In this document: positions 1 through 8,493 of the stretch, piece by piece
Position numbering within the stretch: the stretch's first letter is position 1
How the letters are laid out: each line of letters starts with the position of its first letter
Source: Pacificibacter marinus
Lineage (GTDB): Bacteria; Pseudomonadota; Alphaproteobacteria; Rhodobacterales; Rhodobacteraceae
NCBI RefSeq assembly: GCF_018860505.1
Contig: NZ_JAHKPU010000010.1
Location: 62,001 to 126,000 of the forward strand
Direction: 5' to 3'
Length of the DNA stretch: 64,000 nucleotides
Made by a program: the position numbers and the translations under genes
The notes under the pieces: model-generated
Databases searched by the model: none
What the model saw: only the letters and a program-made list of their open reading frames with translations
What the model was told of the DNA's origin: nothing

Positions 1-637
1 GGGACGCTTCCAAACCGGAACGGCAGAAATGTTCGTAATCGTCGCGGTTGTACGCCACGCCGCCGCCTGTACCGCCCAAAGTGAAAGCAGGGCGAATGAT
101 CGCTGGCAGGCCGATTTCTTCGAGCACCGCAAAAGCGTCTTTCATGCCCGCCGCAATATCGTATTTGCCATCTTCGCCTTTGGGGGCTGCAATGATTTCA
201 GCTTTCGGGTTTTCGATGCCCAAGCGATCCATCGCTTCGCGGAACAACTTGCGATCTTCTGCCATTTCGATCGCGGCGCGCTTGGCGCCAATCAGTTCCA
301 CGTTGAATTTTTCCAAGATGCCCAGATCATCCAGCTCAAGCGCGGTGTTCAAACCTGTTTGGCCACCCATGGTGGGCAGCAATGCGTCGGGGCGCTCTTT
401 CTCGATGATCTTGGCGACGACCTCGGCTGTGATTGGCTCGATATATGTCGCGTCAGCAAGACCGGGGTCGGTCATGATGGTCGCAGGGTTGGAGTTCACC
501 AAAATAACGCGGTAGCCCTCTTCGCGCAGCGCCTTACAAGCTTGTGCGCCAGAATAGTCAAATTCACAGGCTTGGCCGATTACAATCGGTCCCGCGCCAA
601 TGATCATGATGGATGAGATATCGGTTCTTTTAGGCAT
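1..637 (-). CDS. carB: Carbamoyl-phosphate synthase large subunit, N-terminal part (runs off the window)
   Basis: The large subunit makes carbamoyl phosphate from ammonia (supplied by the CarA glutaminase), bicarbonate and two ATP, feeding arginine and pyrimidine synthesis. Only residues 1-212 are visible; the C-terminus lies beyond base 1. The protein begins [10 protein letters not shown]. It shows the family glycine loop [10 protein letters not shown] (14-23), the [10 protein letters not shown] segment (88-97) and the ATP-grasp glycine-rich loop [12 protein letters not shown] (182-193), all as in intact CarB. The start at 637 follows a GGGG stretch on the minus strand and matches the usual N-terminus. 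It is divergent from aspS. The argF product at 21.9 kb uses its product. Confidence 0.96.
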   Translation of the reverse strand, partial: MPKRTDISSIMIIGAGPIVIGQACEFDYSGAQACKALREEGYRVILVNSNPATIMTDPGLADATYIEPITAEVVAKIIEKERPDALLPTMGGQTGLNTALELDDLGILEKFNVELIGAKRAAIEMAEDRKLFREAMDRLGIENPKAEIIAAPKGEDGKYDIAAGMKDAFAVLEEIGLPAIIRPAFTLGGTGGGVAYNRDDYEHFCRSGLEAS

Positions 638-999
638 GGCAGACCCCAGTGTTTTTTGCAGGCGCAATCCCTCCGCGAAAAGGCGGGGATAGCAAATTGT
701 CGTGAGTTATAGGGAAGCGCCGCCCATACGCAAGGGGCAGGGGCGGGCTTTTGGCACAAACTGTGCGGATTCTTTTCAGACCTATAGCGCCTGTTATGGG
801 AATGTTCCAAAGCGAGGCATCTGTGGTGTGTCCTCTGTGACCGCTTGGTCAAAAAGAAGGCCAAAAACGCGCCGCCTGTGGATGTGAAATCGTCTTCCTG
901 ATTCCCGACATATATAGAGACAGTCGATGGATTTATCCGGTTCAAAGCGCGCAAGGCAGCCAAAAGCCCCGAAACACCACGCGATCCGCCCCGCAAGGC

Positions 1000-1028
1000 T
1001 TGACTTTCCGGCCCTATAACGGTGTATC
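1000..1028 (+). promoter_or_regulatory. Putative sigma70-type promoter of aspS
   Basis: TTGACT (1000-1005), a 17-bp spacer and TGTATC (1023-1028) would give a start near 1035, about 38 nt before the aspS ATG. The -35 is strong and the -10 only partial. Inferred by eye. Confidence 0.4.
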
Positions 1029-1036
1029 AGCGCGAC

Positions 1037-1050
1037 GACTAATATTAGTC
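1037..1050. repeat. 14-bp perfect palindrome in the aspS leader
   Basis: The sequence gactaatattagtc is perfectly self-complementary and lies 22 bp before the aspS start, just after the predicted transcription start. It could be an operator or a small RNA hairpin; its role is unknown. Confidence 0.5.
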
Positions 1051-1072
1051 CAAGACCTGAGGATTCCGAATT

Positions 1073-2851
1073 ATGCACGCCTATCGTAGCCATACCTGCG
1101 CTGAACTGACCAAGGCCAATGTGGGCGACACCGTTCGTCTGTCTGGCTGGGTCCACCGTATCCGTGATCATGGCGGCATTTTGTTCGTCGATCTGCGTGA
1201 TCATTACGGCATCACGCAGGTGCTTTGCGATCCTGATAGCCCTGTGTTCAAGGACATGGAAAAGGTGCGCGCCGAATGGTGTATCCGCATTGATGGCACT
1301 GTCATGGCGCGTGATGAAAGCCTTGTGAACACCAAACTGCCAACCGGCGAAATCGAAGTATTTGTTCGTGATTTGGAAATCTTGGGCGCCTCTGACGAGC
1401 TGCCTTTGATGGTCTTTGGCGATCAAGAGTACCCCGAAGAAACGCGTCTGAAATACCGCTACCTTGATTTGCGTCGCGAAAAATTGCACGACAACATGAT
1501 CATGCGCTCGAAGGTGGTGAAAGACCTGCGCGAACGGATGTGGGCGCAGGATTTCAACGAATTCCAAACGCCGATCATCACGGCATCGTCGCCTGAGGGC
1601 GCGCGTGACTTTTTGGTGCCATCACGTTTGCACCCTGGTAAATTCTACGCGCTGCCGCAGGCTCCACAGCAGTTCAAGCAGCTGATCATGGTCTCTGGCT
1701 TTGACAAATATTTCCAAATCGCGCCCTGTTTCCGCGATGAAGATCCGCGTGCGGATCGCTCGCCCACCGACTTTTACCAGTTGGATGTGGAAATGAGCTA
1801 CGTTACGCAGCAAGACATTTTCGACACTGTCGAACCCGTGATCGGCGGCATGTTCGAAAAATTCGGCAAAGGCCGCAAGGTCAACAAAGACTGGCCGCAG
1901 ATTTCGTACAAAGACGCAGCGCTTTGGTACGGTTCCGACAAACCTGACCTGCGCAACCCGATCAAAATGCAAGTGGTCTCTGAGCACTTCAAAGGGTCAG
2001 GCTTTGCCATCTTCGCCAGCTTGCTGGAACAAGAGGGCACAGAAGTTCGCGCCATTCCAGCGCCAAAAGGCGGCTCACGCAAATTCTGTGATCGCATGAA
2101 CAAATTCGCGCAACAAGAAGGCCTGCCTGGCATGGGCTACATCTTCTGGCGTGACCAAGGCGAAGGTCTTGAGGCCGCAGGTCCATTGGCCAAAAACATC
2201 GGTCCAGAGCGTACCGAAGCGATCCGCCAGCAACTTGGCCTTGGCCTTGGTGATGCGGCGTTCTTCTTGGGGGGCAAACCGAAAGCCTTTGAATCTGTTG
2301 CGGGCCGTGCGCGCAATGTGATCGGTGAAGAGCTTGGTTTGACAGATAAAGACAGCTTCCAATTCGCTTGGATCGTTGATTTCCCAATCTACGAAAAAGA
2401 CGAAGAAACCGGCAAAATCGACTTTGAACACAACCCGTTCTCTATGCCACAAGGCGGCATGGAAGCGTTGATGGGCGATCCGCTCAAAGTATTGGGCTAC
2501 CAATATGATTTGGCCTGTAACGGCTACGAATTGGTGTCCGGTGCGGTACGTAATCACTCGCCTGAAATCATGTACAAAGCCTTTGAAATCGCGGGCTATG
2601 GCAAAGATGAAGTTGAAAAACGCTTCGGCGGTATGGTCAATGCGTTTCAATATGGTGCACCGCCCCACGGTGGCTGCGCGATGGGCATCGACCGCGCTGT
2701 GATGTTGCTGGCTGACGAGGCCAACATCCGCGAGGTTATCATGTTCCCAATGAACCAACGCGCCGAAGACTTGATGATGGGCGCGCCCAACGAGCCGATG
2801 AACGAACAGTTGCGCGAATTGCACTTGCGCGCGCTGCCTGCCGAAGAGTAA
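1073..2851 (+). CDS. aspS: Aspartyl-tRNA synthetase, probably non-discriminating (Asp/Asn)
   Basis: This class II synthetase charges tRNA-Asp in the cytoplasm. The 592 residues match the bacterial type: an N-terminal OB-fold anticodon domain (about 1-105), the catalytic core with motif 2 ([15 protein letters not shown]), the inserted GAD domain of bacterial enzymes, and motif 3 (GIDRAVMLL) near the C-terminus. Residues 31-35 read RDHGG. His at this place is known from the non-discriminating Pseudomonas enzyme, while E. coli has Leu, so this enzyme may also make Asp-tRNA-Asn for GatCAB. A GAGG Shine-Dalgarno precedes the ATG. A terminator follows. Confidence 0.97.
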   Translation: MHAYRSHTCAELTKANVGDTVRLSGWVHRIRDHGGILFVDLRDHYGITQVLCDPDSPVFKDMEKVRAEWCIRIDGTVMARDESLVNTKLPTGEIEVFVRDLEILGASDELPLMVFGDQEYPEETRLKYRYLDLRREKLHDNMIMRSKVVKDLRERMWAQDFNEFQTPIITASSPEGARDFLVPSRLHPGKFYALPQAPQQFKQLIMVSGFDKYFQIAPCFRDEDPRADRSPTDFYQLDVEMSYVTQQDIFDTVEPVIGGMFEKFGKGRKVNKDWPQISYKDAALWYGSDKPDLRNPIKMQVVSEHFKGSGFAIFASLLEQEGTEVRAIPAPKGGSRKFCDRMNKFAQQEGLPGMGYIFWRDQGEGLEAAGPLAKNIGPERTEAIRQQLGLGLGDAAFFLGGKPKAFESVAGRARNVIGEELGLTDKDSFQFAWIVDFPIYEKDEETGKIDFEHNPFSMPQGGMEALMGDPLKVLGYQYDLACNGYELVSGAVRNHSPEIMYKAFEIAGYGKDEVEKRFGGMVNAFQYGAPPHGGCAMGIDRAVMLLADEANIREVIMFPMNQRAEDLMMGAPNEPMNEQLRELHLRALPAEE

Positions 2852-2876
2852 GCGGCACTCGTATTCGAATTTAATC

Positions 2877-2907
2877 AGGCGCGGGGGTTACCTCGCGCCT
2901 TTTTTTA
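2877..2907 (+). terminator. Rho-independent terminator after aspS
   Basis: Arms aggcgcg (2877-2883) and cgcgcct (2894-2900) are followed by a run of T. It lies 26 bp past the aspS stop. Confidence 0.9.
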
Positions 2908-2948
2908 TGGTGGGCAGTGAAAAACGTTCGTGTAGAAAGGGGGATTTC

Positions 2949-3464
2949 ATGCAAGGCACGCAAATTATTCTTGATACTTTATTGCATTATGTCGGTCAGA
3001 TTGAGGCGCTGTTAATCAAAATCGAAGAGCATCCTGATTGCGACGCGCTACTCAGGACCCGTGCTGCGCCAGATGTTTTTCCGACAAATCAACAGTTGGC
3101 CATCGCATTGAATTTTGCGGCCCGTGCGGTGGCTCCCGTGACTGGGCGCGCGCTGCCGGTGTTTCCAGACAGGCCCACAGGTGCCGCCTTGCACATTTTG
3201 GCACGCGATGTGCGTGAAATGCTGGCAGAACTTACACCTGCAGATTTTACCGTGTCTGAGGTGTCGCACGTGGCTGGATTTGCAAAAGTTACCCAAGACA
3301 GTACAGATTTCATAATGCGCTATGCTCTGCCCAATATGATCTTCCATTTCACGATGGCTTACGCGTCTGTTCGGGCTGCTGGGATGACGGTCGGCAAATC
3401 AGATTTTGACGGGTTGCACAGTTACCCAACGGGATTTTCTTTTGAACAGGCTTTGGATATCTGA
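2949..3464 (+). CDS. DUF1993 family protein
   Basis: This 171-residue protein matches my memory of the DUF1993 family, small all-helical proteins of unknown function that resemble DinB-like four-helix bundles. The start is ATG 2949, 6 nt after a strong AAAGGGGG Shine-Dalgarno; an upstream in-frame start at 2907 would lie inside the aspS terminator. There is no signal peptide or membrane segment. It ends three bases from the stop of the convergent response regulator. The family assignment rests on the N-terminal pattern and the HFTMAY..VR helix near the C-terminus. Confidence 0.75.
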   Translation: MQGTQIILDTLLHYVGQIEALLIKIEEHPDCDALLRTRAAPDVFPTNQQLAIALNFAARAVAPVTGRALPVFPDRPTGAALHILARDVREMLAELTPADFTVSEVSHVAGFAKVTQDSTDFIMRYALPNMIFHFTMAYASVRAAGMTVGKSDFDGLHSYPTGFSFEQALDI

Positions 3465-3467
3465 ATA

Positions 3468-4193
3468 TTACACGACGCGGGCTTGATCTATGCGATCATG
3501 TACCAAGCCCGCAATCCGCGCGATATCAGAGCCAAAGGGCAGGCCTTGGTCTCGACGCTTTGACAGTGTTTGGGCCGCATCCACCAACTCTGTATCACCT
3601 GCTGTGCGCGCGATACCGGACAAAAACTGCGCGATGTAATCCAGCATGTCTTCGCCACGGTTGAGGGTCATCAGGTCTGAAATATGGACAAAATCGTCTT
3701 GCAGCGCGATGGGATCGGGGGTGATCTCTTCGTCAGTGACCCTGCGAATGCCCGTCAGAGCGGGGCGTGATCCTTTGGGCATGGCATTGAGAATGATATG
3801 TTGAAATTCAGCCAAATTGGCGATGGGTTTGGCGATGAAGCCGTCAGCACCGGCAGCCCGTGCAAGGCTTTCTGTGCCTGTATCGCCTGACATTCCCAAT
3901 AGAACATCGACGCGTGCACTGGCGTGGGACAGCTCATCAATCAGGTCCGCGCCAGAACCATCAGGCAGGCCCAAATCAATGATCACCACATTGGGGCGAA
4001 ACACTCGCAAATGTTTACGTGCATGAGCCAAATTATCAGCGCGTCTGATCCGTGCCCCAGAGCGCAAGCACAACAAGCGCAGCGCCTCAGAGGCAAAACG
4101 ACTGTCTTCGACGATCAGCACCGTTGTTCCCAGCAAGGGACGCTCAGGCGTTGGCATTTGCGGCGGCAATAGGCTTTCTAGATTATCTGGCAT
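3468..4193 (-). CDS. Response regulator (receiver domain plus uncharacterised C-terminal region)
   Basis: This 241-residue protein has a CheY-like receiver at about 25-145. The visible marks are VLIVEDS, the phospho-acceptor Asp in VVIIDLGLPDG, the conserved Ser in GMSGD and Lys in FIAKPI. The C-terminal 90 residues show no DNA-binding helix-turn-helix or known output domain that I recognise. It may signal by protein contact. ATG 4193 is preceded by GGAG at 9 nt; an in-frame GTG at 4208 is less likely. No histidine kinase gene is adjacent, so its partner is elsewhere. Confidence 0.85.
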   Translation of the reverse strand: MPDNLESLLPPQMPTPERPLLGTTVLIVEDSRFASEALRLLCLRSGARIRRADNLAHARKHLRVFRPNVVIIDLGLPDGSGADLIDELSHASARVDVLLGMSGDTGTESLARAAGADGFIAKPIANLAEFQHIILNAMPKGSRPALTGIRRVTDEEITPDPIALQDDFVHISDLMTLNRGEDMLDYIAQFLSGIARTAGDTELVDAAQTLSKRRDQGLPFGSDIARIAGLVHDRIDQARVV

Positions 4194-4388
4194 GTCTAAC
4201 AGCTCCACAGGGTTTGTGTCTGGTAGTTAAGTCTATAACTGGTGAATGGAGCGTTAACCTTGCGGTGTTTTGTGGCGGAAAATCGCAATTACGTGGACTG
4301 AGGCGTTAAAACTGCGTCGAAGCGCCGCTTGCGGGCAGGTATCGGCACAGGCCATAACCGAATCTAAGAGTTTGGGAGAGGATAAGAC

Positions 4389-4793
4389 ATGATCGGACGT
4401 TTGAACCACGTGGCCATTGCTGTGCCTGATTTAACAGCGGCGAGCGCGCAATATGCGAACACTTTGGGCGCAAAAGTCGGCCCGCCACAAGACGAGCCGG
4501 ATCATGGCGTGACGGTGGTGTTTATTGAACTGCCCAATACAAAAATCGAATTGCTCTATCCTTTGGGTGACAATTCGCCGATCACGGGCTATCTGGAAAA
4601 GAACCCAGCGGGTGGCATTCACCACATGTGTTACGAGGTGGATGATATCTTGGCCGCGCGGGACAAATTGCTGGCAGAGGGCGCGCGTGTTTTGGGCGCG
4701 GGTGAGCCGAAGATCGGTGCCCATGGCAAGCCTGTGCTGTTCTTGCATCCCAAGGACTTTAACGGTTGTCTGATTGAACTAGAGCAGGTCTGA
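4389..4793 (+). CDS. mce: Methylmalonyl-CoA epimerase
   Basis: The enzyme interconverts the (R)- and (S)-forms of methylmalonyl-CoA in the route from propionyl-CoA to succinyl-CoA. The 134 residues form the two glyoxalase/VOC repeats. The metal ligands are visible as His in LNHVAIAV (about residue 6), His in GGIHHMCYEV and the terminal Glu in GCLIELEQV. Length and sequence are typical of the family. A GAGAGG Shine-Dalgarno precedes the ATG. The last codons and stop lie inside the first of two tandem palindromes. DUF1467 follows 53 bp later, as often in Rhodobacterales. Confidence 0.95.
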   Translation: MIGRLNHVAIAVPDLTAASAQYANTLGAKVGPPQDEPDHGVTVVFIELPNTKIELLYPLGDNSPITGYLEKNPAGGIHHMCYEVDDILAARDKLLAEGARVLGAGEPKIGAHGKPVLFLHPKDFNGCLIELEQV

Positions 4794-4826
4794 CCTGCTC
4801 GAAGATTGAACAGGTCTGACCTGTTC
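4782..4826. repeat. Two tandem 19-bp palindromes over the mce stop codon
   Basis: gagcaggtctgacctgctc (4782-4800) and gaacaggtctgacctgttc (4808-4826) are each perfect palindromes with 8-bp arms and a 3-base centre. They are repeated 26 bp apart. The first contains the mce stop codon. The second ends 20 bp before the DUF1467 start. Neither has a T-tract. They could be operators or RNA hairpins, and arms of one can also pair with arms of the other. Confidence 0.9.
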
Positions 4827-4846
4827 GCATATAAGGAAGCGGCTTT

Positions 4847-5128
4847 ATGTCTATTGTATCTGCAATCGTGCTGTATGCTGTGACGTGGTTCATGACCATG
4901 TTTATTGCTCTGCCCATAGGGTTGCGCACACAGGGCGACGATGGCGTGATTGTTGAGGGCACACATGCGGGCGCGCCCAGCAATTACAACCCGCGCCGCA
5001 AAGCATTGATCGTCACCTTGGTCGCTTTCGTGATTTGGGGTATCATTGTTGGCGTGATCTATTCTGGCGTGTTTTCATGGCATGATGTCGATTGGACGGC
5101 ACATTTGCCCAAAGTTGGCGACAGCTAA
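4847..5128 (+). CDS. DUF1467 family small membrane protein
   Basis: The 93 residues have two membrane helices (about 1-25 and 48-70) joined by a polar loop containing the family pattern LPIGLRTQ and the NPRRK stretch. The function is unknown. It is widespread in Alphaproteobacteria, commonly next to mce or proS. An AAGGAAG Shine-Dalgarno lies 9 nt before the ATG. The stop overlaps that of the convergent EI24 gene by 3 bp. Co-transcription with mce is likely, with the twin palindromes lying between them. Confidence 0.85.
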   Translation: MSIVSAIVLYAVTWFMTMFIALPIGLRTQGDDGVIVEGTHAGAPSNYNPRRKALIVTLVAFVIWGIIVGVIYSGVFSWHDVDWTAHLPKVGDS

Positions 5129-5838
5129 GCTGAGCCTTGCGGAGGTGTGGTCAAACGTGCGCCCTCAAGCCGCATAAACATATGTGTGAACGTGGCAGCC
5201 CCTAAAACGGGGATCAGCAGGTTCACGATTGGGATCGATAAAGGTACGGCCATCAATGCGCCTGCGATCCAGATTTTTGGCGCATGACGGGCGCGGGCGG
5301 CTTTGGCGCCTTCGCGTCCCAAGCGGCGTATCGCAACCATTTGAAAATACTCACGCCCCAGCAAGAATCCGTTGAGCGCCCAAAAGATCAGGGGGGCTGC
5401 GATATTTAACAACAGATACAGTACCAATGCGATGATATTGGCCACGATCAATAGGCCCAAGAACCCAACCGTGTCGCGCATCATATCGCCAAAGCTTTGA
5501 CGCGGCGCGGGCGGCAGGTGGGGGTAATGTTTGTCCTCGACGGCTTCTGCGACCTCTTCCAAAAAGAAACCGGTAAAGGCCGAGGCCACAGGCACCATCA
5601 AAAAGACCGATAGGCCGATCATCACAAAAAACGAGCCTACTGAGAGCACCAGACCAAGGCCGATATCGCCTAGAACGGGCAGGCTGATGGTGTCGGGCAA
5701 GAACAGGCCCAAGGCCCAAACAAAGGCGACGTAGATCGCGATCAAAAGCGCTAAGGTCAATCCGATGCCTTTGAGCAGCACCGATTGAAAACGACTGTCG
5801 CCCATTTGGCCGATGGCCTTGAAAAAATCGTCGAACAT
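5125..5838 (-). CDS. EI24 domain (CysZ-like) integral membrane protein
   Basis: The 237 residues show four or more hydrophobic segments (about 18-45, 55-85, 125-155, 195-220). The pattern MFDDFFKAIGQMGDSRF and the central FGDMMRDTV.F segment are typical of the EI24/DUF540 family, which includes the sulfate transporter CysZ. Actual substrate unknown. The start ATG at 5838 overlaps the TGA of the upstream nitroreductase by one base (TGATG), so translation is probably coupled. A longer in-frame start at 5853 would enter that gene. Confidence 0.85.
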   Translation of the reverse strand: MFDDFFKAIGQMGDSRFQSVLLKGIGLTLALLIAIYVAFVWALGLFLPDTISLPVLGDIGLGLVLSVGSFFVMIGLSVFLMVPVASAFTGFFLEEVAEAVEDKHYPHLPPAPRQSFGDMMRDTVGFLGLLIVANIIALVLYLLLNIAAPLIFWALNGFLLGREYFQMVAIRRLGREGAKAARARHAPKIWIAGALMAVPLSIPIVNLLIPVLGAATFTHMFMRLEGARLTTPPQGSA

Positions 5839-6416
5839 CAGTCGGTGACCCAAGTTGTGATTGCGTCCAGATCAGGGCGCGGGCGCTCTGGCGGTGCCAT
5901 TTTTTCGGTGCCGATGTGGATGAACCCTGCGATGGTCTCGTGATCTGAAAGGTCCAATCCGAGTTTGCGAAACTCCGGATCATGCGAGGCCCAGCCTGAC
6001 AACCAATTCGCACCCCAGCCTGCGGCCAAAGATGCGTTCAGCAACGCCAAACAGGCGGCCCCTGCGGAATACACCTGTTCGATGTGTGGGACTTTCGGCG
6101 AGTCTTTGGGCGATGAAATCACCGCCACGGCCAAATCGGCATCGGCGTATTGATTGATCGCTTTTTGCCGCTGGTCGTCATCCAAATCTCGCCCTGCGGC
6201 CATCTTTGCCACCAAAAGAGACAGGCGTGTGAGAGCCGGTTTCTCTAGTACGATAAAGCGCCAAGGTTCAAGTTTGCCGTGATCCGGCGTGCGCGCAGCC
6301 GCTTGCAACAAGGGCGTAAGGGCGTTGCGGGTCGGCACGGGGCTGACAAGGGTTTTGGCCGGGCGAGACCGGCGGGAGAGCAAAAAATCGAGGACAGCTG
6401 GATTTGGTGCAGGCAT
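5838..6416 (-). CDS. Nitroreductase family protein (YdjA-like)
   Basis: An FMN-dependent nitroreductase-fold oxidoreductase of 192 residues. Visible family marks are the N-terminal FLLSRRSR(P)AK FMN-phosphate loop, the PDHGKLEPWRFIVL motif near residue 48-61, and GWGANWLSGW near residue 135. The short length and this motif resemble the putative NAD(P)H nitroreductase YdjA. The physiological substrate is unknown. The start MPAPNP at 6416 is chosen because the longer frame runs back into the promoter region shared with the divergent DUF167 gene. It is coupled to the EI24 gene. Confidence 0.88.
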   Translation of the reverse strand: MPAPNPAVLDFLLSRRSRPAKTLVSPVPTRNALTPLLQAAARTPDHGKLEPWRFIVLEKPALTRLSLLVAKMAAGRDLDDDQRQKAINQYADADLAVAVISSPKDSPKVPHIEQVYSAGAACLALLNASLAAGWGANWLSGWASHDPEFRKLGLDLSDHETIAGFIHIGTEKMAPPERPRPDLDAITTWVTD

Positions 6417-6511
6417 GTCTTGGGCTTTCTTTTGTGCGATGTTATGCGATATGTCGGTGTTTCGGGGCGGACAATCAACCACCTTTGTGAAAAAATGTAA
6501 AAGGCTGTTAC

Positions 6512-6811
6512 ATGAGCGGAGCGACATCCAAAGATAAAAACACAATAAAGACCAGCCTACGTACCGATTTGATTGGCGCTATAGACAATGATCTGTTGTC
6601 TGTGCGGGTGACGCCCAAAGCCTCACGCAATGCGGTGCAGGTCCAAGAAGGCCAAGTACGCGTCTACGTCACGTGCGTGCCCGAAGATGGCAAAGCCACC
6701 AAAGAGGTGATCAAGCTGTTGGCCAAGGCGTTGGGCGTGTCCAAATCCGACGTCAGCCTACTGCGCGGGGCGATTGCGCGTGACAAACAGTTCAAAATCT
6801 CAGGGCTTTGA
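6512..6811 (+). CDS. DUF167 (YggU-like) family protein
   Basis: The 99 residues carry the DUF167/UPF0235 core: LLSVRVTPKASRNAV, V.V...PEDGKA.KEVIKLLAKALGV and the closing RG..ARDKQFKI. It is a small cytosolic fold of unknown function. The core starts about 30 residues in, so the first residues are either an unstructured tail or a start chosen too early. It is divergent from the nitroreductase. Confidence 0.88.
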   Translation: MSGATSKDKNTIKTSLRTDLIGAIDNDLLSVRVTPKASRNAVQVQEGQVRVYVTCVPEDGKATKEVIKLLAKALGVSKSDVSLLRGAIARDKQFKISGL

Positions 6812-6836
6812 ACGTCTGAGCTTTGACCGCAAGGCC

Positions 6837-7076
6837 TTAAATCTTGGCAGGCCCCAAAATATAAGCGCCCTCTGGCAGGTCCAAAGCTGCTCCCAAGTCG
6901 CGCATCTGTGCCAGCGATAAGGTGATTTTCTGGGTGCGCCCCGTGCGAGGGTCATGCTGCTCGACGGTGATACATTCTTCAAAAGCCGAGACAATCACGT
7001 CTTCTTGTAGCGGCGCTTCGCCATCATCCACCATCGTTATGACGGTCGCGTCAAATTCGTGTTCTATTGTAAACAT
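6837..7076 (-). CDS. Conserved small hypothetical protein (79 aa)
   Basis: This small acidic protein begins MFTIEHEFDATVITMVDD. I recognise no domain or function. ATG 7076 follows GAGAC on the minus strand; the longer in-frame reading to 7172 is arginine-rich and probably untranslated. Predicted as alternating beta strands with one helix and no membrane segment. It converges with DUF167, 25 bp away. Coding is supported by codon pattern and a plausible start, but not by homology I can verify. Confidence 0.65.
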   Translation of the reverse strand: MFTIEHEFDATVITMVDDGEAPLQEDVIVSAFEECITVEQHDPRTGRTQKITLSLAQMRDLGAALDLPEGAYILGPAKI

Positions 7077-7271
7077 AGTCTCGATGCTAACGCTGGGGCG
7101 GCGATTTGCAAGGGCTTTACGGGCGTTTGAAACGGGTTTGCGATATGGCGTCGTTTCGTTGGGTCGCCTCACACAGTTGCCACTGGTGTGATCTGTAACA
7201 TGCGGTTAAAATATGCGTGAAAACCTGCGTGCTTTTTTGTGCCCTTCGCATGCTCTTTAAGGATACCTCTC

Positions 7272-8021
7272 GTGTTTAATCCATTGCCCAAATCACGGTT
7301 GCGCCTGCTTGTTAGCCTTATGACCATCACCGTGCTGAGTGCCTGCATCGAGGTCGAGACGCCCAGCATCCCGCCCGCTGCAAACACGCCTGCGCCAAAC
7401 GTGCAGCCTGTGACGCGCAGCACTCAGTCTGGGCCTGTCACGGTCGAAAGTTTTGCCACCATCGTGCGGCATGTGGAGCCGATTGCAGAATCTGAATGTC
7501 GTGAACGTACCCAAGGGGCCAATTGCGATTTTAAAGTTGTCGTTGACAGTAATGCCTCTGCGCCCGCCAACGCCTATCAATCGGTCGATGCCACAGGTCG
7601 TCCCGTGTTGACCTTTACCGTGGCGCTATTGGCCGATCTGCAAAACAGCGATGAATTGGCTTTTATTTTGGGCCATGAGGCCGCGCACCACATTCGTGGC
7701 CATCTAGACCGCACCCAAGAAAGCGCTGCAATTGGCGGACTTTTAGGGGGCGTTCTGGCCGCTGCAGTGGGAGCAGATGCTGCCACGTTCGAGACCGTGC
7801 AAAACCTTGGCGCAACTGTCGGTGCGCGCCGCTATTCCAAGTCGTATGAGCTAGAGGCCGACCAGTTGGGCACCATCATCGCCTATCGTGCGGGCTATAA
7901 TCCAATCCGTGGGGCGGCGTTTTTCACCCGTATCGCCGATCCTGGGGATGAATTTCTGGGATCGCATCCCCCCAATGATCAACGCATAGAAACTGTGCGC
8001 CGGACCATGGCGACGTTGTAG
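7272..8021 (+). CDS. M48-family zinc metalloprotease lipoprotein
   Basis: The 249-residue protein starts with a lipoprotein signal peptide whose lipobox LSAC puts the lipidated Cys at 25. A low-complexity Pro/Ala linker follows, then an M48 peptidase domain with the zinc motif HEAAH (about 135-139) and the third ligand in YELEADQLG (about 192-200). SHPP.DQRIE near the end is also typical. It is probably a periplasmic membrane-bound quality-control protease. The GTG start at 7272 follows AAGGA at 9 nt; an upstream ATG at 7239 lacks a Shine-Dalgarno. Confidence 0.9.
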   Translation: MFNPLPKSRLRLLVSLMTITVLSACIEVETPSIPPAANTPAPNVQPVTRSTQSGPVTVESFATIVRHVEPIAESECRERTQGANCDFKVVVDSNASAPANAYQSVDATGRPVLTFTVALLADLQNSDELAFILGHEAAHHIRGHLDRTQESAAIGGLLGGVLAAAVGADAATFETVQNLGATVGARRYSKSYELEADQLGTIIAYRAGYNPIRGAAFFTRIADPGDEFLGSHPPNDQRIETVRRTMATL

Positions 8022-8026
8022 TTCAT

Positions 8027-8040
8027 TTGATCTTGATCAA
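8027..8040. promoter_or_regulatory. Perfect FnrL/FNR-type box
   Basis: TTGAT-CTTG-ATCAA is an exact match to the FNR consensus TTGAT-N4-ATCAA. Its centre is 80 bp before the DUF6455 start. A start about 41 bp downstream (near 8075) would fit a class II activated promoter, with AAAATT (8064-8069) in the -10 position. This suggests low-oxygen induction of the downstream gene. Confidence 0.75.
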
Positions 8041-8113
8041 GGACGTGCCGGTTCGGGGGTGGCAAAATTGTGGTGCGTTTTCGATGTTCACCGCTTTGCC
8101 GTAAGGATTTGCC

Positions 8114-8425
8114 ATGACCGATCTTCACAACACCTCCACCGTATCCAAAACCGATGCGCCTGTTGTGCCCGAACGTGGCTCTACCACTTTGATGCATGGC
8201 ATGGGGGACCGTTTGGGGGTGGATGTGGATCAGGCCGCGCGTGCGGGCATCATCGATGCGCCTGAGTTGTCGCAGATGGTCACGCGTTGCGGCAAATGCA
8301 CCCAGCATGACGCCTGCATCTTGTGGATGGTCGAGCATCAAGAGACCCAAACTCATACCCCTGATTATTGCCTGAACACCAATGAGCTTAATTACATCCG
8401 TGCGGTGCAAAACGGCGCGCGCTAG
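8114..8425 (+). CDS. DUF6455 family protein with four-cysteine motif
   Basis: This 103-residue soluble protein has cysteines at 59, 62, 68 and 86 (CGKC-x5-C...YC) in a helical C-terminal half. The spacing suggests metal, Fe-S or thiol chemistry, but no function is established to my knowledge. The MGDRLGVD segment and cysteine pattern fit DUF6455, a family common in Rhodobacterales. A perfect FnrL box lies upstream, so expression is probably oxygen-controlled. Shine-Dalgarno AAGGA at 8105-8109 supports the start. Confidence 0.75.
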   Translation: MTDLHNTSTVSKTDAPVVPERGSTTLMHGMGDRLGVDVDQAARAGIIDAPELSQMVTRCGKCTQHDACILWMVEHQETQTHTPDYCLNTNELNYIRAVQNGAR

Positions 8426-8493
8426 TCGCTGTTCGCCTTTGCATGCGCGTCTGACATTCCCGCCTGACATTTGGCCTTGCGCCATATATACGC

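Larger units (their letters stand above)
638..1072. other. 435-bp divergent intergenic region carB/aspS
   Basis: No convincing gene is visible. Open frames here lack Shine-Dalgarno sequences or are antisense extensions of carB. The aspS-proximal end carries a plausible promoter (1000-1028) and a 14-bp palindrome (1037-1050). The carB side has a GC-rich inverted segment near 675-700 on the minus strand. I see no amino-acid-biased leader peptide ahead of aspS, unlike ileS and argD. Confidence 0.6.

Noticed and set aside
604-996. 130-codon frame upstream of carB on the minus strand
   Set aside because: Overlaps the carB start out of frame, and its translation has no protein-like features.
925-1020. 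31-codon ORF before aspS as a possible Asp leader peptide
   Set aside because: Only two Asp codons, not clustered, and no promoter that starts at its ATG.
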